Origin: Micromussa lordhowensis
Taxonomy: Eukaryota; Cnidaria; Anthozoa; Scleractinia; Lobophylliidae
Length of the DNA: 64,000 bases
Direction of reading: 5' to 3'
Assembly: GCA_964020085.1 (NCBI GenBank)
Contig: OZ026603.1
Span: 1,121,801-1,185,800, forward strand
The translations under genes and the position numbers were made by a program. Below the pieces are notes generated by a model. It saw only the letters and a program-made list of their open reading frames with translations. It searched no databases and had not been told where the DNA came from. Shown one piece after another: positions 49,106 through 58,372 of the stretch; within the stretch, counting starts at the first letter, position 1, and every line of letters begins with the position of its first letter.

Positions 49106-50085
49106 GTGTGTAGTATCGCTGTATATTTTTACTCGTTGTTTGTATTTTGACTCGCCCTACGGGCTCGTCAAAATACTGCACAACTCGTAAAAATATACAG
49201 CGATACTACACACCAAAACGTCTAATAAGATATATGTATTAGACAAGTGCACTTGCCGATGTCTGTGTTCTTCCTCCGCACCTCTGTTTCCTTCTTATTA
49301 TTTTTGTAACTCTCATAAACAGACTAGTAATAAATGTGAGATTGTCGGGTTATCTCAGTTAAACTACATGTAGGTAGAAATCAAAGTTTGAGTTTGTACC
49401 CATTAGATCGCTTGGCAGATAGTGTTCACATTTCTTTGAACGAATGTTTATATTGTTGTTTTCTCTTTGCTTTCCTGTTTTATTTTCTCTCAATACTGAG
49501 TTGTAGATGTGGGTTTAGTAGCAGTAAATAACGTATTGACGTTAAATTGCCTTGCTGATTCTTACATGTGTGCTGAACTGGCGAGAGACTGTATGGTATG
49601 CAGCTGATGCAGCAGCAGCAGCAGCACAAGTCTCTAAAGACCTGCAAGATTCTCGTGCCTAACGTATTTCTGTGTTGTTTTTCCCTTCCTCTTTGTTTTG
49701 TGCACGGTGCGATTGTGGTTCTTGCTTGTTTTGCTTTGTTTTGCCTCCAACCTGTGTCATACAGAACCAAGTGCATACAGAGGAGGATGATAACGAGGAG
49801 GAGAAAGAAGAGGAGAAAATGGACGTAGATGAGGAAGGAAAATCTCCGGAAGAGGATGAAACCAAACCAGAGCCGGTCAAAGACGAGGGAGGTAACAAGG
49901 ATGAACCGGAGATTCTTCCGGCAGCGAAGGAGACGAGCGAAATCAAAGCGTTAGAAGACGAAAAGACTGATAAATCAGATGCAGAGTCTTCCGACAAAGA
50001 CTCGTGTAAGGTAGAGGGCCTGCTTAGTGTGTCTAGTAATGCTATTGACAATAAAGAAAATGAAACCAAGGGTGATGATAAATAG
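32310..50085 (+). CDS. PCF11: PCF11, pre-mRNA cleavage complex II subunit (whole gene, 13 coding exons)
   Basis: Thirteen exons join in frame to about 1,353 codons: 32310-32471, 34931-35056, 40873-41052, 41896-42177, 42665-44248, 45299-45500, 46051-46476, 47019-47319, 47474-47697, 48464-48588, 48672-48764, 48835-48870, 49765-50085. PCF11 binds the phosphorylated C-terminal domain of RNA polymerase II through an N-terminal CID and couples 3-prime cleavage to termination in the nucleus. The CID (exons 1-3), a Gln-rich coiled coil (exon 4), a disordered Arg/Pro-rich centre (5-7) and two C-terminal zinc fingers (9-12) are all present. Introns carry AG acceptors, and all donors are GT except the GC after exon 11. 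The recognisable CID and zinc-finger sequence makes the identification firm. Confidence 0.93.
32472..34930. other. PCF11 intron 1
   Basis: No coding sequence is seen. A repeat at about 33220-33340 (GATTATTCACTCTCAATTTC, then AGAAACATG) recurs at 63420-63525. The rest is A/T-rich and unremarkable. Confidence 0.5.
34931..35056 (+). CDS. PCF11: PCF11 exon 2 (CID centre)
   Basis: It encodes VPQQSKLPSLYLLDSIVKNV and VAQIMEKTFTCVFEK, the CTD-binding groove helices of the CID. Acceptor GACAG|GTTCC, donor AAAAG|GTATTT, 42 codons, phase 0. Confidence 0.93.
35782..36299. mobile_element. Nested small TIR element (TGGTTGTTTACCATTTAC termini)
   Basis: TGGTTGTTTACCATTTAC on the left is mirrored by GTAAATGGTAAACAACCA on the right. 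Inside, CCAAACGGAAATTTTCC-type words occur on both halves. No ORF is convincing. Confidence 0.6.
36597..36963. repeat. Tandem ~200-bp repeat, left part
   Basis: Two degenerate units share TTTCATC(A)TTTCGG/AGC, CGTCGG-type words, GCTTGCTAATTGT, then TTCTATTTGGCATAAATCGGC and GAACAGGTATTAAC. The array resumes at 39550, so the foldback at 36964-39549 appears to have inserted into it. Confidence 0.55.
36964..37578 (+). repeat. Foldback left arm: GTGCAC minisatellite plus zinc-ribbon fragment
   Basis: The arm is an inverted copy of 38969-39549. Its outer part is a minisatellite of about 20-bp units (TTTTCAGTGCACAAATATA). Its inner part contains the start of a small ORF, MFCRNCGRGLESSIGFCPNC, a two-CxxC zinc ribbon. 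The dipeptide-like ORFs of the minisatellite are artefacts. Confidence 0.75.
37478..37762 (+). CDS. Zinc-ribbon ORF at foldback left arm (94 aa)
   Basis: It opens MFCRNCGRG ... FCPNCGAKVEAET, a classical short zinc ribbon with C-x2-C twice in 25 residues. The first 35 residues are shared with the minus-strand ORF in the right arm; the C-terminal parts differ. A host zinc-ribbon exon fragment captured and inverted within the repeat is likeliest. Expression is doubtful. Confidence 0.35.
   Translation: MFCRNCGRGLESSIGFCPNCGAKVEAETSLSARDNIVGGASLTNQTSCKRLPPSEPAAPAAIPTFKRFPQCLKSVDGPHDSCSSQGKDCFAFIA
37763..38580. other. Foldback spacer, no gene recognised
   Basis: Unique-looking sequence between the foldback arms, with no conserved ORF. 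A GACGTTTCGACCTCTCCGAG word at about 38560 leads into the Penelope-like fragment. Confidence 0.4.
38600..38968 (-). pseudogene. Penelope-like element C-terminal (GIY-YIG region) fragment
   Basis: Minus-strand translation gives HLHQRIEEHKGSAIGNHF, then EPEDIAQRFRILRKC and KFDCLIFEMFF, the tail typical of Penelope-like retroelement endonuclease domains. It meets the foldback right arm at 38969 and is truncated there; frameshifts follow. Confidence 0.6.
38969..39549 (-). repeat. Foldback right arm
   Basis: It is the inverted copy of 36964-37578 with a few indels, again holding the zinc-ribbon start (ATG on the minus strand at 39069) and the GTGCAC minisatellite. The two arms can pair over nearly 600 bp. 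Confidence 0.8.
39550..39970. repeat. Tandem ~200-bp repeat, right part
   Basis: It continues the array of 36597-36963: TTCTATTTGGCATAAATCGGC, GAACAGGTATTAAC and GTCACG(A)CAAGA words recur in order, more diverged toward the right. Confidence 0.5.
40873..41052 (+). CDS. PCF11: PCF11 exon 3 (end of CID)
   Basis: It encodes DEKTRRDLFKLRSTWSQYFP and ends SIHINPKFLKK, the last CID helix and the conserved following motif. Acceptor TATAG|GCTGA, donor AAAAAG|GTACAT, 60 codons. Confidence 0.93.
41325..41700 (+). repeat. SINE-like repeat in PCF11 intron 3
   Basis: It belongs to the family at 340-825, with two fused partial units (CAGGTGTATAAAGTGGTACTG, CATCCCATCCAGGGGAG). It is intronic and does not disturb splice sites. 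Confidence 0.55.
41896..42177 (+). CDS. PCF11: PCF11 exon 4 (Gln-rich coiled coil)
   Basis: It encodes 94 residues, much of it a charged Gln/Leu/Glu coiled coil (HQQRLVELERLQQEQLKLTE, LLLQQQQQHIL). Acceptor ACACAG|GCAGA, donor AATGGG|GTGTGA, phase 0. Confidence 0.88.
42178..42664. other. PCF11 intron 4
   Basis: A/T-rich intron with no repeat or coding feature that I recognise. Confidence 0.5.
42665..44248 (+). CDS. PCF11: PCF11 exon 5 (large disordered exon)
   Basis: It encodes 528 residues rich in Arg, Pro, Glu and Ser: an RGRGRRGRRRSADKRERERG basic block, many RDPR/RPP motifs and SKKPRP. Such low-complexity sequence is usual for the centre of metazoan PCF11. Acceptor GGCAG|CCTTC, donor ATACAG|GTAGGT. 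Confidence 0.9.
44249..45298. other. PCF11 intron 5, with interspersed repeat
   Basis: Positions 44690-44900 hold the repeat also found inverted at 27120-27345 (AAGATGGCGGCTGTACATTTTAC). I see no exon. A run of similar CCTTGAA words lies near 44410-44520. Confidence 0.5.
45299..45500 (+). CDS. PCF11: PCF11 exon 6
   Basis: It encodes AERRLQAGDLTAEQHHDLVD and a following Leu/Gln helix, then a Pro-rich segment. Acceptor CTCAG|GCTGA, donor AGCAG|GTGAGA, phase 1 at the end. Confidence 0.9.
45501..46050. other. PCF11 intron 6
   Basis: No feature is recognised; a chance 79-aa frame at 45823-46062 runs into exon 7. Confidence 0.5.
46051..46476 (+). CDS. PCF11: PCF11 exon 7 (Pro/Gly/Arg-rich)
   Basis: It encodes a low-complexity segment (MLPRFDGPSEHPRIPRRG, RADRPFEGNPRLEGGPN). 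It enters in phase 1, completing a Gly codon from exon 6, and leaves in phase 1 at ACAAAG|GTATGT. Confidence 0.88.
46477..47018. other. PCF11 intron 7
   Basis: A/T-rich, with a short GAT trinucleotide tract near 46858; no gene is seen. Confidence 0.5.
47019..47319 (+). CDS. PCF11: PCF11 exon 8
   Basis: It encodes KKAVDDLFRKLMQVGIIKVT and ends IPLIKLVPQELK, conserved segments preceding the first zinc finger. Acceptor TTTTAG|GTCCA, donor AAAAG|GTAACT, phase 2 at the end. Confidence 0.92.
47474..47697 (+). CDS. PCF11: PCF11 exon 9 (zinc finger 1)
   Basis: It encodes the first C-terminal zinc finger, with CSSCGLRF and HLDWHF supplying two Cys and two His, then RQWFYTVKDWLNYEEISD, hallmark PCF11 sequence that binds the CLP1 partner region. 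Donor AGAGAG|GTACTG. Confidence 0.95.
47698..48463. other. PCF11 intron 9
   Basis: The exon 9 frame reads on to 47840 by chance. No other gene or repeat is recognised in this 766-bp stretch. Confidence 0.5.
48464..48588 (+). CDS. PCF11: PCF11 exon 10
   Basis: It joins exon 9 in phase 1 and encodes a SSFFNVNTGAVDSPDPLKES linker to the second zinc finger. Acceptor TACAG|CACAA, donor GAAGCG|GTAAGG. Confidence 0.88.
48672..48764 (+). CDS. PCF11: PCF11 exon 11 (zinc finger 2, first part; GC donor)
   Basis: It encodes ECDICCEKFEQFWEETNEEW and HYKAAVRIDGK, the first Cys pair of zinc finger 2. The frame joins exon 12 only if the donor is AAG|GCAAGT, a GC-AG intron with otherwise ideal consensus. 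Confidence 0.92.
48835..48870 (+). CDS. PCF11: PCF11 exon 12 (36-bp micro-exon, zinc finger 2 end)
   Basis: Twelve residues (TYHYLCYQDVKE) supply the His and last Cys of zinc finger 2. Acceptor TTGCAG|ACTTA, donor AAAGAG|GTTAGT, phase 0 on both sides. Confidence 0.88.
48871..49764. other. PCF11 intron 12
   Basis: It contains the foldback at 49088-49232 and, at about 49226-49251, a GTATTAGACAAGTGCACTTG word that recurs at 50355 in the 3-prime region. No exon is recognised. Confidence 0.5.
49088..49232. mobile_element. Palindromic foldback (MITE-like) in PCF11 intron 12
   Basis: TCTTATTAGACGTTTTGGTG on the left is exactly mirrored by CACCAAAACGTCTAATAAGA on the right. The stems continue inward for about 45 bp with no mismatch, then imperfectly to a CGCCCTACGGGCTCG centre. 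Confidence 0.8.
49765..50085 (+). CDS. PCF11: PCF11 exon 13 (acidic C-terminus)
   Basis: It encodes 106 residues, mostly Glu, Asp, Lys and Ser (EEDDNEEEKEEEKMDVDEEG), ending at TAG 50083-50085. Acceptor CATACAG|AACC. The acidic tail is less conserved than the zinc fingers, so this last join is a little less certain. Confidence 0.8.
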   Translation, partial: NQVHTEEDDNEEEKEEEKMDVDEEGKSPEEDETKPEPVKDEGGNKDEPEILPAAKETSEIKALEDEKTDKSDAESSDKDSCKVEGLLSVSSNAIDNKENETKGDDK

Positions 50086-51060
50086 TCACTCTGTTGCGGG
50101 GCACTGCCGTGATCATTCCGTCAGTCAACAGTCTCTTCAAACTGCCACAGACCATCAAACTCCGGCAAAATCATAAATTAGGTTATCATTTTGTTCATGA
50201 ACCTCCCTTGAGTTGTCCATCACCGGTTTTTGCGTGAGTTCATCTTCTTAGCATAATTTTATTCCTGGTTGGAGACAGAGTGCTTCGAGTTGATCGTGAT
50301 CATTTTTGCGCTAGAAATGAGTGAAAATGAATACCATAGATTTAATTGGTCGTTGTATTAGACAAGTGCACTTGCCGATATTTTTTTAATTTTAGGTTCC
50401 CTTTCGCTTGCCAAACAACCGAAGACTTCGAAATGTTTCACCGATTGCAATTTCTTTTATCCCTTTCAAGCGTTTCTTGCGCTCCTCGGCAGTTTAGCAA
50501 CAATGCTTTAGTGCGGAACTCCCTTGATCAGAAATATTCCAAACTGAAGGCAGTTTGATCAGTCCTTGAAGGTGCTCAAGGATAAAAGAAACCCTGAAAG
50601 GGACTAGCAGTGTGAATTACTGCTCCGATGTACAATCCCTCTAAACAGAGGAAATAAAGAAATTCCCAACTTGAGTTGAAGTGTGATTTTATCATAGATT
50701 AATTTTAGACTGAAAACAAGTAATGAATGTCGAAGTTTTCCTTACAAGGAAAGTTCATAGAATTGTAATTGGTATACACTTGCTTCATGAAGTCGTGCAT
50801 TTTTTTTTTAAACAAGATGTGATACAGGCATTAGTGGTAGATACAGCTCGCGAGTTCTGCCTGCTCGTGCGAGGAAGACATGCGTTTTCCTCGCGCGTGG
50901 CCTCTAACTTGCGCGCTCTATATGTCCCCACCTCGCTCTGCATGCTACAGACTTGTTTCAGAAAATGAACTTTGCTGTAACGATTTTCCAGTATTTGATG
51001 GTTCCTTATGTACAATTTACCTCGATGCAATGAAGAATAAAACATTATGAACGCAGTTTA
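50086..51060 (+). other. PCF11: PCF11 3-prime UTR and downstream sequence
   Basis: AATAAA signals occur at 50653-50658 and 51036-51041, either of which could end the transcript. The palindromic word GTATTAGACAAGTGCACTTG at about 50355 also occurs in intron 12. Confidence 0.5.
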
Positions 51061-53849
51061 TTGGTCATTTCTGTGTTTGTTATCTTACGTTAATTTCTAT
51101 TTTCTCGGAACATTTCTCTTTTAACATAGGACTCGATGAAGTAAACGGTGACACGATTCAGTTAAAACGCCTACAATTTGCAGTCTGCGTTTTAGCCCTG
51201 GTTTGCGTTTGACCCTCAGTCTGCATTTATCCCCGGTCCGCAGTCTGCGTTTTTCACTGACCGTAATTTTAGACCTGTTTTGAGCAAAAATTAGTGCAAC
51301 AAAAGACCGTACCGCGCAGTCTCAGTACCCTAATGTTTATAAACATCGTTTGTTCCCACTCCATGGAATGCGAATCGATGTTATTCGTTTCGAACCACGT
51401 ACCTTGTCTTTGAGGCCTTTCAAATTCTTTTTTCTAACAGCTTCATTGCTTTTTACAGCTGCAAAATTGTTTCAAGTGATATGAGAAAGAACGAAGCTTT
51501 CGCAGTCATAGCGGCGGTTGTTTTGAAAGTGAATTTGCCTCATGTAAGTAGTTGCGAAATGTTTGCATTTGCATGCGATGTCTTACATGACGCAAAACGA
51601 AAAACGTAAAGAAACTAGAGAGTGCGCAGAACGGACTGGAAATCATCTTAAAACTCTAAAATAGACTTAGAACTGAATTTCCATGTGGACATCAATGCAT
51701 GGTCTCTAGCAAAAATAACAGTCTTACTAATTTTGTCACGCGCTTTTCATTTGATAGTGAAATCCAAAGATATTTCATGATTCAGTAAAAGCCAACTGCA
51801 TGGCAGTGCGAATGCTGCTTTTAGCCATGTCCGGGGTCACTGTGTTGTGCCTTGAGTAAGTCACTACTCTAATAGCGTTTCTCTCCATCCAGGTGTATAA
51901 ATAGCGGCAACATGGCGATAGACTAGCCCGGGAGACTAGGACCGCATCCAGGTTTATTCCAAGTCGCTCTATGCTACTGAACTCGAAGATAAGCAACGGT
52001 GTTTTTAATCGAGGACACTTAGCCGAGCAGACTTAATCTTTTACTCTGTGGGCCAAGAAGGTAAAGTCTGCGTCGAACTAAGTAGGCCACATAGGTCCAC
52101 ACAGCCGGAGCTTATCCCGGTTTCCGTAGCATTAAGCGATTAAGAGTATTTCTACTCCGCCTGGATAAAACTGCTAGTCCATCGCAGGCCCGCTTACCCC
52201 CCGCATGAAATTCGCCGGTTCCCAGTGTCTTGCCTAAAAGCACAACGCAATGACACACATATTTACATTAAATTATAGGCGTTCGTTTGCTCCAAGTACC
52301 AAGCCTCTACCTCCTCTATTTCGCTTTACAACTTTTTTTGCGCTGCGTCCCCACTAACTGAAGGCCTCAAAGAGGCTATATTTTCAATAGTTGAAATGAT
52401 AATTAAAGTCTGAATAGTAGCCAAGTGACCAATCAGGCCGGCGCTTTTTTCTGGTTTCTGTTGCATGAAGCTGACTATTTCTACACCCCTAGGGAGGAGA
52501 TGCTAGTCCATCGCAAGGTTATGCCCAGCATAAAATCCGCAGGTACCCATTTATACACTTGGGTGGAGAGAGGCACTGTAAGAGTAAAGTGTCTTGCCCA
52601 GAAACACAACACAATGTCCCCGACCAGGGCTCGAGCCCGGACTGCTTGATCCGGAGACGAACTCACTCACGGTGAGTCTACCGCGCCTCTACATATTTCC
52701 CATGATATAGTAAAATATGAAAAAGGCGAGTTTGTTCAAGAAAATACAAGTGAAGAGTAGGATATTCCATGGCATTCCACAAGAAAGCGTTGCATGACTG
52801 GTACGTATTAAATTTTGTTTTCTTTTAAGATAGAACGACAAAGGTGAAAAATACGTATTTCGCGACAGCTGCCGGGTGATGTGAGAGAATGGCCAAACTG
52901 TTGTTTCATATTAATGGCGCGGAAATTGATTCAGTCCTTGGCCTTCGCAGTGGTTAAACCAGTCAAGAGCTTCGATAATTGCTTGATGGAAATCTTTCCA
53001 ATCCAAAAGATATTATATTTCGCAATACCCCGCATGGCCCTAGGAAAACTCGGACGAAATACATTGCTTTAATTTCTCGGGTCTCTTCTTTTTGTCGTGC
53101 ACTAAGACTCTCGGAAACAGAATTAGCATCTTAACAGAATAAAAAATGCTACGACATCACATGCACAATTGTCCCGATGGCCATGCAGAGGAAATTTATC
53201 TGATTGTTTGCTTTATCAGTCGCACCTTTTTGGAAAAAACATGTGCGCAATTTCCATTCTGTTACAATCCGGAACAAAGACAGCTTAGGACATCAAATCG
53301 CTTTGTCGCTTCACTGCCAATGGAAAGGTTTCTCTTATTGACCGTGGACAGGCCGTGATCTCAATAGGTTTTACTTGTTGTGTGTATGCGACAGCCTTTT
53401 TCCCAGCAAACAATACAGACTGATCGATAATTTGGCGTATCAAGGTGGAGTGCTCATTGGTTACAGCTAATTGTATCATCAAACAAGAATCATCTACTGC
53501 TCAAATCGACAACAAATCTGCTCAGTTGCGTTTAATTAACACTGGACTACTAACCGCGTAAGTGCACATTCTTGTTTTTCCCGTTAAGATACGTTTTAGG
53601 CACGTTTTGCGCACGATTTTAATCGCGGCGATTTTCGACTTCGCATTGCTGAAAAATTATTTTTGCTTAGGAAAAGAAACATTTCGCACGACTGGCCGAG
53701 ATGAAAGCATTCACCTCTGCCGGTGCGTTGAAGACCGATATACGAGTAAGTTTAAGCACATTTTTCAAATCAGTATCTTGATTTCTTAAACTCTCAACTT
53801 TGGACATCTCAGTAATGGTCTAAAAAATGGCCGTCGTTCTAAATTCGTT
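51061..53849. repeat. Intergenic region with two SINE-like repeat copies
   Basis: Copies of the 340-825 family lie at about 51820-52260 and 52400-52690; the second ends in GGGCTCGAGCCCGGAC and is the better preserved. TCTGCGTTT-type words repeat near 51180-51260. I see no gene in the rest. Confidence 0.55.
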
Positions 53850-54047
53850 ATGTGCTTTCCATTTGTGAAATCCATTTTTTTCCAAGGCCTGTACGGCAAA
53901 AATTTGACTAATCCAAGAAACACCTGCCATCCAACCAACCAACAAGAACAGAAACTTAAAGAACACAAAGATCGCATTCAGTCCAAAAGTGAATTAAATT
54001 ATTTGTTTTCTTTTCTGTTGATATTTTATAGATTGAGGTTTTCAGAC

Positions 54048-55115
54048 ATGAATAACAATCGTGAAACGTCGTGGTTGGCTTCCAATGCCTCTGGGAGCAA
54101 TTCATCACACTTACACGTCAACGCCCCACAACTGAATCGGATCTACGTATTCACCCCAGTAGATGTCACTGCAAAATGGGCCCTTTGTGCGCATTTTTCC
54201 ACCATTGGTTGCTTGGGATTCTTTGGTAACTCTCTGTTACTTTACTTTCTTTGGAAAAAGCCCAAGGGAAATCCAATCCAAAGAAGCCGTTTTATGAAGA
54301 ATTGTAATTTGTATATAAGAAGTATGTCTCTGTCGGACATACTTTCTTGTGCAGTTTCGGTTCCTCTGATATGCGTTCAGATTTTATTTGATGTGTTCGA
54401 AAGCGGTTTGGCCTGCAAGCTGGTCCGATATCTGAACTTCGTATTTCCTGTCATCACAATCAATAACCTGGTCGTTATAAGTCTTGAAAAGTACTTATCA
54501 ACTCGTGCGAATCCACGCTCATTCAGTGGTGCTACAGTGCAAAAAATGATCTTTTTTGCGTGGGTTTTCGGACTATTTTTCGTGTTGTTTCCCGCAGCTG
54601 TATATGACGGCATAAGAGTGGATCTTAACGACACTCATTTCACTATCGTCTGCAGAAACAACGAGAATTTTTACCCATTTAGAATACTACTCGTCGTTTT
54701 TCCAGTACAGTATCTTCTCCCGGGTATATTTATAACTTACATCAACATCTGCTTGATGAAAACTGTGTGGGTCAGAGGAAACAGGAAAGTTAGCAATGGT
54801 CCGCTGGACAGTGCCTTCAAGGCTCATTTGAGGGCAGTCAGGATCAAAGGAATTTCTCTTCTTATTGCCATTACGTTCACCTTTATCATTACTTATTGTT
54901 TTTTCCTCGGCTATCAGATAGCGTACAATTTGCTAGCTCAATCAAATCGAGACTTTTCAAGTGATTTTATAATTCGCTATGTCACTGGAAGTATCGCCTA
55001 TCTCAACTGTGTAACAGATGTCATAATTTACTTTGTTCAAATGAAAGACTTTCGCGAATTTCTAAGGAAAATTTTGTGCAGATCTGGAAGCGGCAACGGA
55101 AACAGTCATATCTAA
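54048..55115 (+). CDS. Rhodopsin-family (class A) 7TM G-protein-coupled receptor (355 aa)
   Basis: Intronless 7TM receptor. The frame is open from 53850, but the Met at 54048 gives a sensible N-terminus with likely N-glycosylation sites (NASGSNSS). TM1 carries the GN motif (FFGNSLLLYFLW), TM2 the SLSD motif, and TM3 ends in EKY in place of DRY. TM5 has the conserved Pro; TM6 has TYCFF where CWxP is usual, and TM7 has TDVIIY where NPxxY is usual. Cys pairs are present at the start of TM3 and in loop 2. It resembles expanded anthozoan orphan receptors; the ligand is unknown. A truncated copy lies at 27362-27662. Confidence 0.88.
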   Translation: MNNNRETSWLASNASGSNSSHLHVNAPQLNRIYVFTPVDVTAKWALCAHFSTIGCLGFFGNSLLLYFLWKKPKGNPIQRSRFMKNCNLYIRSMSLSDILSCAVSVPLICVQILFDVFESGLACKLVRYLNFVFPVITINNLVVISLEKYLSTRANPRSFSGATVQKMIFFAWVFGLFFVLFPAAVYDGIRVDLNDTHFTIVCRNNENFYPFRILLVVFPVQYLLPGIFITYINICLMKTVWVRGNRKVSNGPLDSAFKAHLRAVRIKGISLLIAITFTFIITYCFFLGYQIAYNLLAQSNRDFSSDFIIRYVTGSIAYLNCVTDVIIYFVQMKDFREFLRKILCRSGSGNGNSHI

Positions 55116-56180
55116 TTTATGTATGATCGTAGCAACAGATTAGCGCATGCGGGCAGAGCTATGTAGAGGACTGGAAAAAATGAACAGGCTTCGTCTAACG
55201 CTTTGTAAAGAATACTGTGTAGTTATCTCTTTCCACGCGTAATTTTTGCGACTAACATTCGTGTGGAGCTCTTTTTGAGGTAATATCAGTAAATGTACGC
55301 AACATAAGTAAATAAAAAATTCTGCAGACGAGCTAAGTGGCTTATCAGGCCAAGTGGCCAATCAGACCGGAGCTTATTCCTGTTCCTGTAGCATAAAGCG
55401 ACGTATTTCTACTACCCCTGGATTGGATGCTAGTCCATCGCATGGTTACCCCCTGCATTGAGTTCGCCGGTACCCTTTTATACACCTGGGTAGAGAGAGA
55501 CACCGTGAGAGAGGAGGGTCTTTTTCAAGAATACAACACAATGTCTCCGGCCAGGGCTCGAACCCGGACCGCTCGGTTCAGAGACGAGGGCATCAACCAT
55601 GAGGGCATCAACCAAGTGGAAAGAGTGAAAAAGTAACCTGTTAGGGCCTGGTTTTGACTGTCGAGGTATTTAATAACTTGAAGCTCCCTTCGACAAGGAA
55701 AACGCGATGGACTTATGGCATGTTGGACTCAGGATCAACAGCCCCAGGTTTAAGCCATGTGTCCGGGTTCACTTGACAGCGTTTTTCTCGATCCAGTTGT
55801 ACAAAAGATGGATACAGGTAAATCAAAACAAGGCCGGGGTAGCCATGCGAGAAACTAGCATTGTGTCCAGGTAAGTGTCCGGTCTAGCTGTATTCTAGTC
55901 GCTCTATGCCACTGAACGCAGAGAAAAGCAAAGGTGTTTATGAGACACTAGCTTAGCCGAGCAGGCTTAACCCTTCTATCCTACTTGACAATAAGGTGAA
56001 GTCTTGGGCGCCGATTTTCCTAACACTAAGCAATTAAGAGTACTGATTTCTACTCCCCCCTGGACGGGATGTTAGTCCATCGCAGGGTTATCCCCAGCAT
56101 GAAATTCGCCGGAGCCATTCATGCTTCTCGTTGGAGAGAAGCGTCTTCATCCTTGCCCAAGAACACAACGCAATAACACA
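55116..56180. repeat. Intergenic region with SINE-like repeats
   Basis: A good copy of the SINE-like family lies at about 55330-55620 (B-box-like GGGCTCGAACCCGGACC) and a decayed one at about 55690-56180. No gene is seen. Confidence 0.6.
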
Positions 56181-57885
56181 CTTTTTTTTAGATATTCCTC
56201 TTTTATTTACAATTGATGCTACAGTCTTTGCACATTTGAAAACTAAAGTTATGAGCCATGGCTAATGTTCATGTTATTTATGGACGTATCATGCCGGATC
56301 TGGATAAACGCGCTAAAAATTGATACTTAAGATGCCCCGATTTTCACGCACGGGTAGGGCTAGCGCCATTTTAAATTCATTAACCGAAAATGCCAAAAAC
56401 CGTTTACCGGCCCGAATTTTGCTCGTTTGAGACTAAGATAGGTCAATTGGACAGAGTTATGGAGGAAAAAGTAAGTTCCAGGAAAAAATGTGTTTTTCTT
56501 TAAATGACCACGGGATCGTGTCCTTCCCGTAAAAGCTACACGTTTTCCCGGGGTAATCGGTGGTCTACCCGTATGTTAGCGCCGGGTGAAAATGGAGAAA
56601 CGGGTAAGTTTTTATGGTCTTTATCTTTGCTTATTAGACAGAATGGTATCCAGATTCTTACATAAACACTTGTTTTTCTGATTTGAAGCGTTTTGGGATT
56701 ACGAAAAAATTTTTTGAAGCACAAATGTGGAGACATTTTGCATGTCTTATGCGCAACATTTTTGCCCAGATCGTACCCGATCGTACCCGGTAAGCTTAAG
56801 TTTGATTGGTTTCCCGTGTAATCGAGTACGGGTACGGGTGATCTGACCCGTACCCGTACCCGGAACCGGGGTATCTTGAGGTCTCTACTAACAAGGTTCT
56901 TGAACAATTTTCTGACGTTTCGAATTCTCGGCCCCGGGACTCGACTGGTCATGGCTCCAAAATAATTATCCCACTCCCATTTTTGACAGTTTTTTTCCCA
57001 TTGCCAGTGACCAAATCCCAGTCTCGAAGTGACAGTCTTGCTAAAAGCGGTTCACTCGACTTCGGGACCAAAATAATTTTCCTTCAGTTTTTTGTCAGTT
57101 AAAAAGGTTTGGTAGATATATATAAAAGAGCAATTAATTATTTTCCAGTTCCTTATGTTTGGTTTGCTACGAGCCAAAATTGAATTTTGGCCGAACTGAG
57201 GTTGCCGACTGTGATCAGAAAAGTAAAATTCCCCGATTTTGTGAAGCGTGCTGCGTCCCCTAAAATACAGCTCACGGAATTTTGTGTTTATACGAATCTA
57301 AGCTATATTCATTACTTGGACTGACGATAAATGGAAACTTACAGTAGATTTCTTAGCTTAATATAGCATTTTATAAGTTCAAACTGGTGGGTATCTCCTT
57401 GGATTGCACGCGAGATCAGATTAAATCTGTCACAGTTATAGTGTATTTACATACAAGTATCGCTCGTGTCAAAAGCTCATTTGCATAACCCTTGTAATCG
57501 GTGAAAATACTTCTTCTGCCGTTCAGGATCGTTCGTCGACTTTCTGACTATCTGAGGATCTAACCATTTTCAAGTTCTGGAGTACTTCAACTTTGCTGAA
57601 TTCCTAGATGAGTGGGCAGGCAAAGAGAGGGTAACGAGATATATTACATTTACTTATTTTGGCGTTTTTTCCCAAAATTCTGAAAAAAGGTCCCGCAAAA
57701 ATTTTCGCCGCAAAATTTACTCCACTGACGTATTACACATACAAACTGCTCACATGTAGAATCTCGTTGATACGATTCGTTTAAAACGTCTCTTTAAATA
57801 AAACGATGAAATTGGCGATGGTACAATACAGGTGTAGCTGCTAAAAAGTTTACAGAAAAGGATGGCCTGAAGGTATTACTATACC
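56181..57885. other. Non-coding stretch, no gene recognised
   Basis: A short run of TACCCG and CGGGTA words at about 56775-56870 is the only structure I see. The 138-aa frame on the minus strand here overlaps those words and looks fortuitous. Confidence 0.45.
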
Positions 57886-57970
57886 TAGCCTGCGAACGCA
57901 CACGCATCTCCTGCTTTATTTTCGGCGGAACCAAATGACAGCCGGAAATACGTCTGCGTTTCGCAGGCTA
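57886..57970. mobile_element. 85-bp foldback MITE
   Basis: TAGCCTGCGAACGCA at the left end is mirrored by TGCGTTTCGCAGGCTA at the right, giving a short hairpin with a few mismatches. Confidence 0.65.
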
Positions 57971-58339
57971 CAAAATTAAGCTCCCACAAAAATGTCGCGC
58001 CACACGGCCATACAGGGGTAGACCAGTAAGGAGAACAGTCCTCTCCCACCATGCAAGGTGACCGGCGTTCGAATCCTGGACCCGGCGAATCGAGGCGTAA
58101 TATGTAGTTTGAGTTTGTTGTTGGTTCTCGTCTTTTCTCCGAGAACCAGTTTCCTGGGTTTATCGCTTTTCCACCCTACCAGGGTATATCCCAAAAGAGA
58201 CGACCTTACCAAGTATAATCCAAGGCGAGACCAGCGTTTCTCTTTGCGAGTCCTCCCAATATTCAGCACCTATTTGGCAATTTTTTTAAATCTAGATATT
58301 GGTCCTGTTAACAAAGACAGCCGTTCGGTAAAACATGAC

Positions 58340-58343
<4 letters not shown>

Positions 58344-58372
<29 letters not shown>

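Noticed and set aside
56536..56952. 138-aa minus-strand ORF
   Set aside because: Begins in a TACCCG simple-repeat tract and shows no domain; judged fortuitous.
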